Source: Paraburkholderia sp. SOS3 (GTDB lineage: Bacteria; Pseudomonadota; Gammaproteobacteria; Burkholderiales; Burkholderiaceae). Taken from it: a stretch of DNA of 64,000 nucleotides. Under the pieces are notes generated by a model. It worked only from the letters and a program-made list of their open reading frames with translations, made no database searches and was not told the origin of the DNA. The stretch covers positions 1,550,001 to 1,614,000 of the forward strand of contig NZ_CP018812.1 in the NCBI RefSeq assembly GCF_001922345.1. The letters are read 5' to 3'. Shown in pieces: positions 17,311 to 25,741 of this stretch (its first letter is position 1; every line of letters begins with the position of its first letter). The position numbers were made by a program, and so were the translations under genes.

Positions 17311-18648
17311 ATGGAAGACATCTCTCGGCAGGCTCCGGCCCCCGCGTTCTGGCGGAACCGCTGGTGCCAACTCTTCGTCGGCATCTTGTGCATGGCGCTG
17401 GTCGCCAATCTGCAATACGCGTGGACGCTATTCGTCGCACCGATGAACGCGCGTCATCACTGGGGCCAGGCTTCAATCCAGCTTGCGTTCTCCATCTTCA
17501 TCCTGACTGAAACGTGGCTCGTTCCACTGGAGGGTTATCTCGTCGACCGGTTCGGTCCGCGTCCCGTCGTCGCGGTTGGGGCGCTTTGCGCAGGACTCGC
17601 CTGGGTAATGAATTCGTTTGCGACCACGCTTCCCGAGTTGTATGCGGCAGCGGTCATCGCGGGTATCGGTGCGGGCGGCGTTTATGGCACTTGCGTCGGC
17701 AATGCGCTAAAGCTGTTCCCGGATCGTCGCGGTCTCGCAGCGGGTTTGACCGCAGCGGGCTTCGGCGCGGGTGCGGCCGTGACGGTCATTCCGATTGCGA
17801 ACATGATCACGGCGCAGGGCTACGAGCACACGTTCCTGTTCTTCGGCATCTTGCAGGGCGTGGTGATTTTCATCCTCTCGATGCTGTTGAGGAAGCCTGA
17901 AGCGCACAAGGGGCCGGCGATCAAGCGCAAGTTCGCGGTGTCAAAGACCGACTACACGCCTGGCCAGATGATCAAGGCGCCGGTGTTCTGGGTCATCTAC
18001 GTGTGCTTCGTCGCGGTTGCGGCGGGCGGCCTGATGGCGACAGCGCAAATCGGTCCGATCGCGAAGGACTTCGGTCTAGCCAAGCTTCCGATGACGTTGT
18101 TCGGCGCAACGTTGCCGCTGCTCACGATGACGCTGTCGATCGACAATATCTGCAACGGCTTCACGCGTCCGCTGTGCGGCTTCATTTCGGACAAGATCGG
18201 ACGCGAAAACACGATGTTCGCGATTTTCATCGGCGAAGGTCTCGCGCTTCTCGGGCTGATGGAATACGGCACGAATCCGTATGCGTTCATGACGTTCGCC
18301 GCATTGATCTTCCTGTTCTGGGGCGAAATCTTCTCGATCTTCCCGGCCATTTGCGCGGACACGTTTGGCAGTAAATTCGCCGCATCCAACGCGGGCACGC
18401 TGTACACCGCGAAGGGCACCGCATCGCTGCTCGTGCCGGTCGCATCGGTGCTTGCGGCGACGGGCGGCTGGAATCTCGTGTTCATCGTGTCGGCGGTGAT
18501 CACGATCGCGGCCGGCGTCTCGGCGAAGTTCGTGCTTGCGCCGATGCGTGCACGCTGGATCGAGGCGAGCGACCCGCTCGTGAGCGACGCCACCAAAAGT
18601 GGTGGCCCGTCACGACTGAGCACGTGGCCCGAGCAAACGGGCGAGTAA
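17311..18648 (+). CDS. oxlT: Oxalate:formate antiporter
   Basis: A 445-residue MFS carrier with 12 predicted helices. It keeps both cationic residues that bind the dicarboxylate in Oxalobacter OxlT: Arg286 in NGFTRPLCGFISDKIGREN (OxlT Arg272) and Lys368 in TAKGTASLL (OxlT Lys355). It should import oxalate in exchange for formate or another carboxylate. Divergent LysR gene upstream; second LysR gene 102 bases downstream. The C-terminal 30 residues are a polar tail. The earlier OFA transporter in this locus lacks the Lys, so this is the better oxalate importer. Confidence 0.93.
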   Translation: MEDISRQAPAPAFWRNRWCQLFVGILCMALVANLQYAWTLFVAPMNARHHWGQASIQLAFSIFILTETWLVPLEGYLVDRFGPRPVVAVGALCAGLAWVMNSFATTLPELYAAAVIAGIGAGGVYGTCVGNALKLFPDRRGLAAGLTAAGFGAGAAVTVIPIANMITAQGYEHTFLFFGILQGVVIFILSMLLRKPEAHKGPAIKRKFAVSKTDYTPGQMIKAPVFWVIYVCFVAVAAGGLMATAQIGPIAKDFGLAKLPMTLFGATLPLLTMTLSIDNICNGFTRPLCGFISDKIGRENTMFAIFIGEGLALLGLMEYGTNPYAFMTFAALIFLFWGEIFSIFPAICADTFGSKFAASNAGTLYTAKGTASLLVPVASVLAATGGWNLVFIVSAVITIAAGVSAKFVLAPMRARWIEASDPLVSDATKSGGPSRLSTWPEQTGE

Positions 18649-18750
18649 TGACGTAAATGAGGACGCAAATGAGCCGGCCTGCAATCGAGCCGTAACTCGC
18701 GGCAATCACAGGTCGGCCATTTCGCCTCACAGGAGCCAAGCGGCGTACAC

Positions 18751-19779
18751 ATGAACGTTTCATTGCAGCAACTGAAGGTGTTCGTCGCTGTCGCGCGCCA
18801 GCGCAGCTTTACGCGCGCCGCGCGCGAGTTCGATCTGACGCAGTCGGCGGTAAGCCGCTGCGTCCGCGAACTCGAGGAAGCAATCTCGTTGCGACTGTTC
18901 GATCGGACCACGCGCCAGGTCGAACTGACGCTGGCCGGCGCGAGCCTTGCGCGGCGCATCGGGCAACTGCTCGACGAAATCGATCTGACATTGCGCGAGG
19001 AGCGCGCGGCACACCACGGCCATACGGGCGTCGTCACCGTCGCGAGCAACCCTGTGCTGTCGTCGAGCTGGATACCTGAATGCATTGCCCGTTGCGCGAC
19101 CGTCTTTCCCGGACTTGTCGTCGATGTCAAAGATGAGCCGCAAGACGCCGTGCTCGCTAGTGTCGATCAAGGCGATGTCGATTTCGGCGTCGTCTCGGAC
19201 TTCGACGTGCACAGCAACGATACCTTGCTGGCCCACCCTCTATTTTCCACCCCTCTTTGCGCGGTTCTGCCCGACACGCACGCGCTGGCCCGCGGCACGA
19301 CGCTGATGTGGAGTGCGCTCGGCGACGCGTCGCTGATCACGCTCAATGGCGACGCCGGCAGCCGTGGCGCGGTCGAGCGCGGGATCGGTGCGCACCGTGT
19401 GCACGTGCGGCGCATGCAGGAATGCGGGCACGTCGCGGCGGTGATGCGCATGATCGAACTGGGGCTCGGAATCGGCGTGCTGCCGGTTGGCGCACACTGG
19501 CCGGCGCCCGCCGCGCGGCTCGTGGCGCGTCCCTTGCTGCCCGAAGTATCGTTCACGACGATGCTCGTGCGGCACCGCAACCGGACCTTGCGGCCCAATG
19601 CCGAAGCCGTGTGGTCGCTCTTCTGCGACCGCGGTCGCGCACCGGGCCGCACATCCGGTACGGCGCGCGCCGACGGACATGTGTCGTCCGAGCCTGCAAC
19701 GGCCGCGCCTGCGCCCGTTGCATCTGCGCCGGCCGCATCCGCTGGCGCAGCGCCGCTGCGTACGTCCAGACAAGCCTGA
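18751..19779 (+). CDS. LysR-family transcriptional regulator
   Basis: A 342-residue regulator, HTH at residues 1-60 (QLKVFVAVARQRSFTRAAREFDLTQSAVSRCVRELE). The effector domain starts at about 90 and its middle reads VDFGVVSDFDVHSNDTLLAHPLF. The last 45 residues are an Ala/Pro-rich tail beyond the normal LysR end. An AGGAGCC ribosome site precedes ATG. It is followed on the same strand by an aldehyde dehydrogenase gene, so it may regulate it. Confidence 0.9.
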   Translation: MNVSLQQLKVFVAVARQRSFTRAAREFDLTQSAVSRCVRELEEAISLRLFDRTTRQVELTLAGASLARRIGQLLDEIDLTLREERAAHHGHTGVVTVASNPVLSSSWIPECIARCATVFPGLVVDVKDEPQDAVLASVDQGDVDFGVVSDFDVHSNDTLLAHPLFSTPLCAVLPDTHALARGTTLMWSALGDASLITLNGDAGSRGAVERGIGAHRVHVRRMQECGHVAAVMRMIELGLGIGVLPVGAHWPAPAARLVARPLLPEVSFTTMLVRHRNRTLRPNAEAVWSLFCDRGRAPGRTSGTARADGHVSSEPATAAPAPVASAPAASAGAAPLRTSRQA

Positions 19780-19834
19780 AAAAAAAGTCGACGCTTCGGT
19801 AGGCCCGGGATCTGTCTTTGCAAGGAGTACAACC

Positions 19835-21286
19835 ATGGGCACTGAATCCGACCTTCGGCAGCACGATCTGCTAATCAATGGAGAGCGCGTGCCGCCCACG
19901 AGCGGCGAATACTCGGTCGATGTCGACCCCGCCACTGAACAGCCGATTGCGCGCGTCGCGCGAGGCAACGCCGCGGATGTCGACGCTGCGGTGCGCGCGG
20001 CACGCGCGGCGCTTCCCGTCTGGAACGGCATGCGTGCGGGCGAGCGCGCGCGCATTCTCACGCGCTTTGCCGATCTGCTGCGCGAGAATCAGCACGAAAT
20101 CGCCGAACTCGAAAGCCTCGACGGCGGAAAGCCGATTTCCGGGGTATTGCGCCAGGATATTCCGGCTGCGATCGATACGCTCGCGTACTACGCGGGCTGG
20201 TGCGACAAGATTCACGGCGAAGTCGTGCCGGTCCGGCCCGACGCGCTCACTTATACAGTGCGCGAGCCCGTCGGCGTTGTCGCCGCGATCGTGCCGTGGA
20301 ATTTCCCGCTGATGATCGGCATGTGGAAAATCGCGCCGGCGCTCGCGTGCGGCTGCACGCTGATCGTGAAGCCCGCGGAAATCACCCCTCTATCGGCGCT
20401 TCGCGTGGCTGCGCTCGCGCTCGAAGCGGGCGTGCCACCGGGCGCATTCAACGTCGTGACGGGCAAGGGCAGTGTAGTCGGCGATGCACTCGTCGCGCAT
20501 CCGGGCGTCGATAAGGTGACGTTCACCGGTTCGCCGTCGGTCGGTCGAGGCATTCTGCAGGGCGCGGCGAGCAACTTCAAACGCGTCACGCTGGAACTCG
20601 GCGGCAAGTCGGCGAACGTGATCTTTCCCGATGCGAATCTCGACAACGCCGTGCGTGCGGCAGCATCGGGCGTGTTTTTCAATACGGGGCAGGTGTGCTC
20701 GGCAGGCTCGCGCATTCTTGCGCATCGAGATGTCTACGATGGTGTCGTCGAGCGCCTCTGCGTGCGTGCGCAGTCGATCAAGGTAGGTGACCCGGCGCAG
20801 CGCGAAACGGGCATGGGACCGCTGATTTCCGATGCGCAGATGAAAACGGTGCTTGGTTATATCGAAGTTGGCAAGAACGAAGGCGCGTCGCTCGTGACAG
20901 GCGGCACGCGAATCGGCGAGCGTGGTTATTTCGTCGAACCGACTGTTTTTGCAAACGTCGAGCATGAGATGCGTATCTCGCAGGAGGAGATCTTCGGACC
21001 CGTTGCAAGCGTGATCAGATTCGACGACGAGGCCGACGCGATCCGGATTGCCAACGGCACGCCATATAGTCTCGCGGCAGGCGTATGGAGCGCCGATATC
21101 GGCCGCGTGCATCGCGTTGCGCATGCACTCCGGGCGGGCACCGTCTGGATCAATACGTACGGCTATACCGATGTGCGTTTGCCATGGGGAGGGGCGGGCG
21201 ACTCGGGCTTCGGCCGCGAACACGGGGACGTCGCAATCGAAAACTTCACGGAGCCGAAGTCGATCTGGCTCGCAATCGATCATTGA
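19835..21286 (+). CDS. NAD(P)-dependent aldehyde dehydrogenase
   Basis: A 483-residue ALDH-superfamily enzyme. NAD-binding VPWNFPLMIGMWK near residue 150, catalytic Glu in LELGGKSAN near 250, catalytic Cys in NTGQVCSAGSR near 285, and the C-terminal LPWGGAGDSGFGRE. Start at ATG 19835 has AAGGAG 7 bases upstream; the longer upstream frame overlaps the LysR gene and is a shadow. Nearest broad match is betaine/aminoaldehyde-type ALDH. In this locus it may oxidise an aldehyde acid such as glyoxylate or a semialdehyde; the substrate is not visible. Confidence 0.9.
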   Translation: MGTESDLRQHDLLINGERVPPTSGEYSVDVDPATEQPIARVARGNAADVDAAVRAARAALPVWNGMRAGERARILTRFADLLRENQHEIAELESLDGGKPISGVLRQDIPAAIDTLAYYAGWCDKIHGEVVPVRPDALTYTVREPVGVVAAIVPWNFPLMIGMWKIAPALACGCTLIVKPAEITPLSALRVAALALEAGVPPGAFNVVTGKGSVVGDALVAHPGVDKVTFTGSPSVGRGILQGAASNFKRVTLELGGKSANVIFPDANLDNAVRAAASGVFFNTGQVCSAGSRILAHRDVYDGVVERLCVRAQSIKVGDPAQRETGMGPLISDAQMKTVLGYIEVGKNEGASLVTGGTRIGERGYFVEPTVFANVEHEMRISQEEIFGPVASVIRFDDEADAIRIANGTPYSLAAGVWSADIGRVHRVAHALRAGTVWINTYGYTDVRLPWGGAGDSGFGREHGDVAIENFTEPKSIWLAIDH

Positions 21287-21409
21287 CATCAGTGATCAGA
21301 ACAGGCCGTATGACTGAATGCCCGATGGCGCGCAAATAGAACGAGCATCGAACGCAGGGCTGCGTTCGATTCCCGCCGGTCAATCATGACCTTGGACGTT
21401 CTCGTGCTG

Positions 21410-22387
21410 TTACTCGCCGCTCAACGCCATTCTTTCGCGCATCTTGACGAGCGCGAGCACCACGTCGATAGTCGGCGTCGGCTCGCCGACCAGGCGGCCC
21501 ATTTCCTGCACGACAGTGAGAAGCGGATCGATCTCCATTGGCCGGCGATGCTCGAGGTCGACGAGCGTCGACGTCTTGTGCGCACCAACCGAACCCGCAC
21601 CGTCGATGCGCCGTTCGATGTCGACGCGGAAGTGCACGCCGAGCGGCTCGGCAATGCGCTGAGCTTCAGCCATCATCGTGCGGCACACGTTGCGCGTGCC
21701 TGGATCGCCCGCGAGCAGATCGAGCGTCGCGTGCGTTAGCGCGCTAATCGGGTTGAAGCACAGATTGCCCCACAGCTTGAGCCAGATTTCATCGCGGATT
21801 TTGTCGCGAATCGGCGCATCGAAGCCGGCCGCCTGCATCATTTCATGAAGCGCCTGAATACGCGGCGTGCGCTCGCCGCTCGGTTCGCCGATCGGAAACT
21901 TCTTGCCGTATACGTGTTTGATCACACCCGGTTCGATGATTTCCGCTGCCGGATACAGCACGCAGCCGATCGCGCGTTCCGGTCCAAGCTTGTTCCATTG
22001 CGTGCCGTCCGGGTCGATGCTCGACAGCCGCGTGCCTGCGAACTTGCCGCCATGCTGATAGAAGTACCAGTACGGAATGCCGTTCACGCCGGTGATGACG
22101 GCGGTGTGCTTGCCGAGCAGCGGCTGCATCGCATCGACGACGCCCGGAACCGAGTGCGCCTTCAGCGTGATGAGCACGTAATCCTGTACGCCGAGTTCGC
22201 TCGGGTCGGACGTGCAACGAACACGCGCGGACACTTCCTCGCCGTCCATCAATACGCGTACGCCGTGCTCGCGCATTGCAGCGAGGTGCGGACCGCGCGC
22301 AACGAAACTGACATCCGCACCGGCGCGCGCGAGTTGCACGCCCATCAACGCTCCAATCGCCCCTGCTCCAAAAACACAGATCTTCAT
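21410..22387 (-). CDS. PanE/ApbA-family reductase, candidate oxalyl-CoA reductase
   Basis: A 325-residue NADP-dependent reductase of the 2-dehydropantoate 2-reductase family. Rossmann motif GAGAIGALMG is at residues 7-16. The catalytic helix RDEIWLKLWGNLCFNPISALT carries the Lys and Asn of PanE (E. coli Lys176 region). Next to frc and oxlT, ketopantoate is an unlikely substrate. In Methylobacterium extorquens AM1 a PanE-family protein (PanE2) reduces oxalyl-CoA to glyoxylate, and this gene is the obvious candidate for that step here. The function is inferred from family plus context. Confidence 0.85.
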   Translation of the reverse strand: MKICVFGAGAIGALMGVQLARAGADVSFVARGPHLAAMREHGVRVLMDGEEVSARVRCTSDPSELGVQDYVLITLKAHSVPGVVDAMQPLLGKHTAVITGVNGIPYWYFYQHGGKFAGTRLSSIDPDGTQWNKLGPERAIGCVLYPAAEIIEPGVIKHVYGKKFPIGEPSGERTPRIQALHEMMQAAGFDAPIRDKIRDEIWLKLWGNLCFNPISALTHATLDLLAGDPGTRNVCRTMMAEAQRIAEPLGVHFRVDIERRIDGAGSVGAHKTSTLVDLEHRRPMEIDPLLTVVQEMGRLVGEPTPTIDVVLALVKMRERMALSGE

Positions 22388-22581
22388 GATGTTCGCCCTA
22401 ATGACATTGAAAACCCGCTTGCCTCCTGTGCCGGCTTAATAGTTCTTGCCGATGCCGGCATCTTTCGGTGCGTGCTGCGAGCGCAAAGCGCGTCGAGCGT
22501 CACGCATCCGTAACAGGCGATATAGTGAGCATAGGGGCCTGCATCGATTGAGGACAGTTAAAGTTTATCGCCAAATGCATT

Positions 22582-22591
22582 AGTAATTACT
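22582..22591. promoter_or_regulatory. Palindrome upstream of the PanE-family gene
   Basis: AGTAATTACT is a perfect palindrome, extendable to 18 bp (CATTAGTAATTACTTATG) with one mismatched pair. It lies 195 bp upstream of the reductase start, in an AT-rich stretch. A regulator site is possible. Confidence 0.35.
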
Positions 22592-22622
22592 TATGCGTGC
22601 CGACGACCTGCGGCCGAGGACA

Positions 22623-23252
22623 TCAGCTTTGCGCGCGCCGCACCAGCAGAAAGCTCACACCGATTGCGCCGAGGAACATCCCGCAGCAGCGATTGAACCA
22701 GCGCCGCACGCCGGCGCGCGTGAGCCATTTGCCGAGGTACATGCCTGCTCCCGCATAGAGCGCGATAGCGAGCCATTCGAGAACGAGAAAGCTTGCGCCG
22801 AGCACGGCGAATTGCTGCAGCATCGGCTTCGCGATGTCGACGAATTGAGGGAGAAACGCTGTAAACACGAGAATGGCCTTCGGATTTCCCGCAGCGACCA
22901 GGCATTCCTGACGCGCGATGCGAAGGAGCGACGCATCTTCGTGTTCGCGTTGCGCATCGAGCGGCACCGCATCGCTTCGCCACAATTGAATGGCGAGCCA
23001 GATCAGATACGCGGCGCCGGCGAGTTTGATTGCGAGGAAGAACACTTCCGACGCGTGCAGTACGACTGCGAGACCCGTTGCGGCGAGCACCAGCATCAAG
23101 GCGAATGCGACGAGGCGACCCGTGCCTGCGACGAACGCGGTCGTGAATCCATGGCGTGCCGCAACGTTGATCGACAACAGATTGTTCGGTCCTGGAGCCA
23201 TGTTGATTGCAAAGCATGCGGGCAGGAAAAAGAGCCAGGCGGTGAAGGACAT
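22623..23252 (-). CDS. LysE/RhtB-family amino acid exporter
   Basis: A 209-residue inner-membrane protein with five to six helices. The N-terminal hallmark NMAPGPNNLLSINVAARHG is that of LysE/RhtB translocators. GNPKAILVFTAFLPQFVD in the middle is the second family motif. Such proteins export amino acids or derivatives by proton antiport. It lies downstream of nothing on its strand and is not obviously linked to the oxalate genes. Confidence 0.92.
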   Translation of the reverse strand: MSFTAWLFFLPACFAINMAPGPNNLLSINVAARHGFTTAFVAGTGRLVAFALMLVLAATGLAVVLHASEVFFLAIKLAGAAYLIWLAIQLWRSDAVPLDAQREHEDASLLRIARQECLVAAGNPKAILVFTAFLPQFVDIAKPMLQQFAVLGASFLVLEWLAIALYAGAGMYLGKWLTRAGVRRWFNRCCGMFLGAIGVSFLLVRRAQS

Positions 23253-23696
23253 GATGATCGTATGTTGTCGAACGAAATTAAGGGCTGGAAAACGACACCC
23301 CCAAGCTTCGCGCTTCTAGCGTCATGCGCACGTGTCGTTTCAGCAGTGAAGGGCTTTCATTGTAGCGGCAGCGTCTTCGCGTTTTAGTGCGTCGGCGTAT
23401 GTTCCGATGATTGACACGTGTGTGCGTTCATACAAAAACTCAGGAAATGTCCTATTCACGTAATGCGCATTCGCCACTAGACTGTTGCCTTCTTTGCCGG
23501 GCTGCGTGGCGCGATGAGGTGAACTTTCATGTGTTCGTCGTAAAGATCGGTTCAATCCGTTCACTTCATTCGTAGTACGTCACGCCGATGCCGTGCGTTA
23601 ATCGCACTGCCGCTCACGCCCGCAGCCTTTCTGTTTCGACTGCGAGATATCCACGTGACGGTACGCCTACGTTCTTCTCTCGCGCACGGTCAGCGT
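23253..23696. other. Intergenic region without supported gene
   Basis: About 440 bases between the LysE gene and the M23 peptidase gene. Only short ORFs with poor codon use are present. I see no clear promoter, repeat or terminator in it. Confidence 0.5.
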
Positions 23697-25073
23697 ATGT
23701 CTCCCAAGGCTTCGCTTCCAGCGCGTCTCCAACACAATCCGCTGTTCACCGCCGCTGCACGCGCGGCATTTCTGATCGGCATTGCAGCCAGTTGCGGGCT
23801 TCCCGCGGCTTCCGGCGCGCCGACACTCGTCGCCGCCCACATGGCCTTGCACACGCCGTTCAGCGGTACCACGAATGTACCGTCGCGCGCGACGCAAGCC
23901 GATCAATTGGCGCAGACGGCGAACGAGCCGCAGCGCGAAGCGAACGTCGCGACCGATGCATCCGATCTGCGCGATGCCATCGGATCGCTGTGGGCGACCC
24001 GTGGCGATAAGCCGGCATCATCCGAGACGACGTTGCGCTACGGCGCGCCGATCCTTGCGTCGATGTGCGGCTCGGCGCCCGCGCTGTGCGTACCCGACGA
24101 ATACCTCGACGCGGTACGCAACTGGCCGGTCGACGGCAACGCCGATAGCGAAGCGGGCGGCGACGCGTCACGCTTCCCGCTTGCCAGTGCATCGTCATGG
24201 GCGCCCTCCGAGGCGCGCGACGAATCGCGCTTCGTCACGCGCTCGGGACCGATCGAGCACGATTTACACGACGCGCTGACTCAAGCCGGTTTGCCGGCCG
24301 ATATCGTCGCGCAGCTCGATCATCTGTTCGCGGGCCGGCTCGACGCGGCTTTCGCCACGATGCCCGGCGACGGGTTTCGCATCATCTACGAGCGTGCCGA
24401 TCTGTCGGATGCGGTCACGCGTCATCCGCGCCTTACTGCTGCGGAAGTCCGGCTCGGCGATCGCACCTACACAGCGCTCTGGTTCGTCGCGCCCGGCAGC
24501 ACGCATGGCGAGTACTATGCGTTCGACGGCAGTCTGCTGCCTGGTGAGCCGTTCGCGATGCCGGTCGATTACGATCGGATCAGTTCGCCGTTCGGCGTGC
24601 GCATGCATCCAGTGTTCGGCGAGGAACGCTTTCACACCGGCGTCGACCTGACTGCTCGTTCCGGGGCGCCAGTGCTCGCGGCCGCGGCCGGCACGGTCGA
24701 ATTCGTCGGCGTGCGCAGCGGCTACGGCCGTCACATCGTGATCGATCATGGCGACGGCTATACGACCTGCTACGCGCATCTGTCCTCGTTCGCGCGCGGT
24801 TTGCGCAAGGGCATGAAGATCTCGCAAGGCGAGCGCATCGGCGCGGTCGGCCGCACCGGCGTCGCAACCGGCCCGCACCTCCATTACGAAGTGCGAATCA
24901 ACGACGAGCCAGTCGACCCGCTCAAGTTGACTGAACGCGACTTCACGGCACCGCTTACCCCCGCGCAGCGCTTCGCGCTGACGCAGGCCGCGGGAGCTGC
25001 GCAGGAGCAATTGACCGCGATGTCCGAAAGCAGCACGCGCCTCGCTTCGACCCGGCCTGCGCCGCTTTTCTAA
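23697..25073 (+). CDS. M23-family metallopeptidase (LytM-type peptidoglycan endopeptidase)
   Basis: A 458-residue exported protein. Residues about 12-40 form a signal peptide-like hydrophobic stretch. The middle part includes an OapA/LysM-like helper region. The C-terminal LytM domain is complete: SPFGVRMHPVFGEERFHTGVD with the first metal His/Asp, later YAHLSSF and GPHLHYEV with the remaining zinc ligands. It should cut peptide cross-links in peptidoglycan. A further in-frame GTG start at 23655 is possible; neither has a strong ribosome site. Confidence 0.9.
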   Translation: MSPKASLPARLQHNPLFTAAARAAFLIGIAASCGLPAASGAPTLVAAHMALHTPFSGTTNVPSRATQADQLAQTANEPQREANVATDASDLRDAIGSLWATRGDKPASSETTLRYGAPILASMCGSAPALCVPDEYLDAVRNWPVDGNADSEAGGDASRFPLASASSWAPSEARDESRFVTRSGPIEHDLHDALTQAGLPADIVAQLDHLFAGRLDAAFATMPGDGFRIIYERADLSDAVTRHPRLTAAEVRLGDRTYTALWFVAPGSTHGEYYAFDGSLLPGEPFAMPVDYDRISSPFGVRMHPVFGEERFHTGVDLTARSGAPVLAAAAGTVEFVGVRSGYGRHIVIDHGDGYTTCYAHLSSFARGLRKGMKISQGERIGAVGRTGVATGPHLHYEVRINDEPVDPLKLTERDFTAPLTPAQRFALTQAAGAAQEQLTAMSESSTRLASTRPAPLF

Positions 25074-25281
25074 GTGCAATGCGATGCGCGCCGCGATTCG
25101 CCTGCGGTCACGCGGACAGCGGGCGTGTTTGACACGCCGCCGGCCGCTTTGCGCGGCAGGACTATCCGTCATCCTTAGAATTTCGCGCGCCGGGCACGGT
25201 CTACGCCGTGCTGCACAGAGGAGTGTTCGTTCTCGAACGTAGAAGTGCTACGATGCCCTGACGACGATGATGGAGGTGGAA

Positions 25282-25590
25282 ATGGCTACCTATGCTATCG
25301 ATGCCGTACGCATTAACCCGAGTACGGACCGCGTCACCCACGTTCGCTGGGCACTCGTCAACCCAAAAACGAACGAGTGGTTGTCGCCGCAAGAGATCGT
25401 CGAGGTATCGGACGTCGTCCATGCGATTCATGCAGGCAATGCGGTCTGGTCGCTATTTACGCTAGGCGGAATGAAACTGCTCGGGCCGAAAATCAAAACC
25501 GTTGCCCACACCGATGGCCTCGACGGCATCGACACCGATATTCCCGACGGCCACGTCGAGAAATTCATGGACGACCTGCCACGGGTCTGA
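25282..25590 (+). CDS. Small conserved hypothetical protein (DUF3892-like)
   Basis: A 102-residue protein starting MATYAIDAVR with TGGAGGTGG 5 bases upstream; the in-frame ATG at 25267 is less suited. Pattern of alternating beta strands ending DGLDGIDTDIP...LPRV resembles DUF3892, whose members are small beta-rich proteins of unknown role. A family match from memory, so only moderate confidence. Confidence 0.7.
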   Translation: MATYAIDAVRINPSTDRVTHVRWALVNPKTNEWLSPQEIVEVSDVVHAIHAGNAVWSLFTLGGMKLLGPKIKTVAHTDGLDGIDTDIPDGHVEKFMDDLPRV

Positions 25591-25741
25591 CTCTTCGACC
25601 GTTATCTCTATTGCGGTGCGCCATGCAGCGATTGCAAGACGTGCGGCGCTCCACCGTCGTTTGAAAGAAGCTCGCGTTGCGTCGCACAGCCCGATTTGGA
25701 CCGTGTCGGTGCGACGGTGCGGACGTTCGAGGAGAGACGCG

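Noticed and set aside
22556..22566. 11-mer AGTTAAAGTTT shared with 15961-15971, both upstream of leftward genes in the oxalate locus
   Set aside because: A shared 11-mer in 64 kb is expected by chance many times, and the distances to the genes differ (69 and 169 bp).
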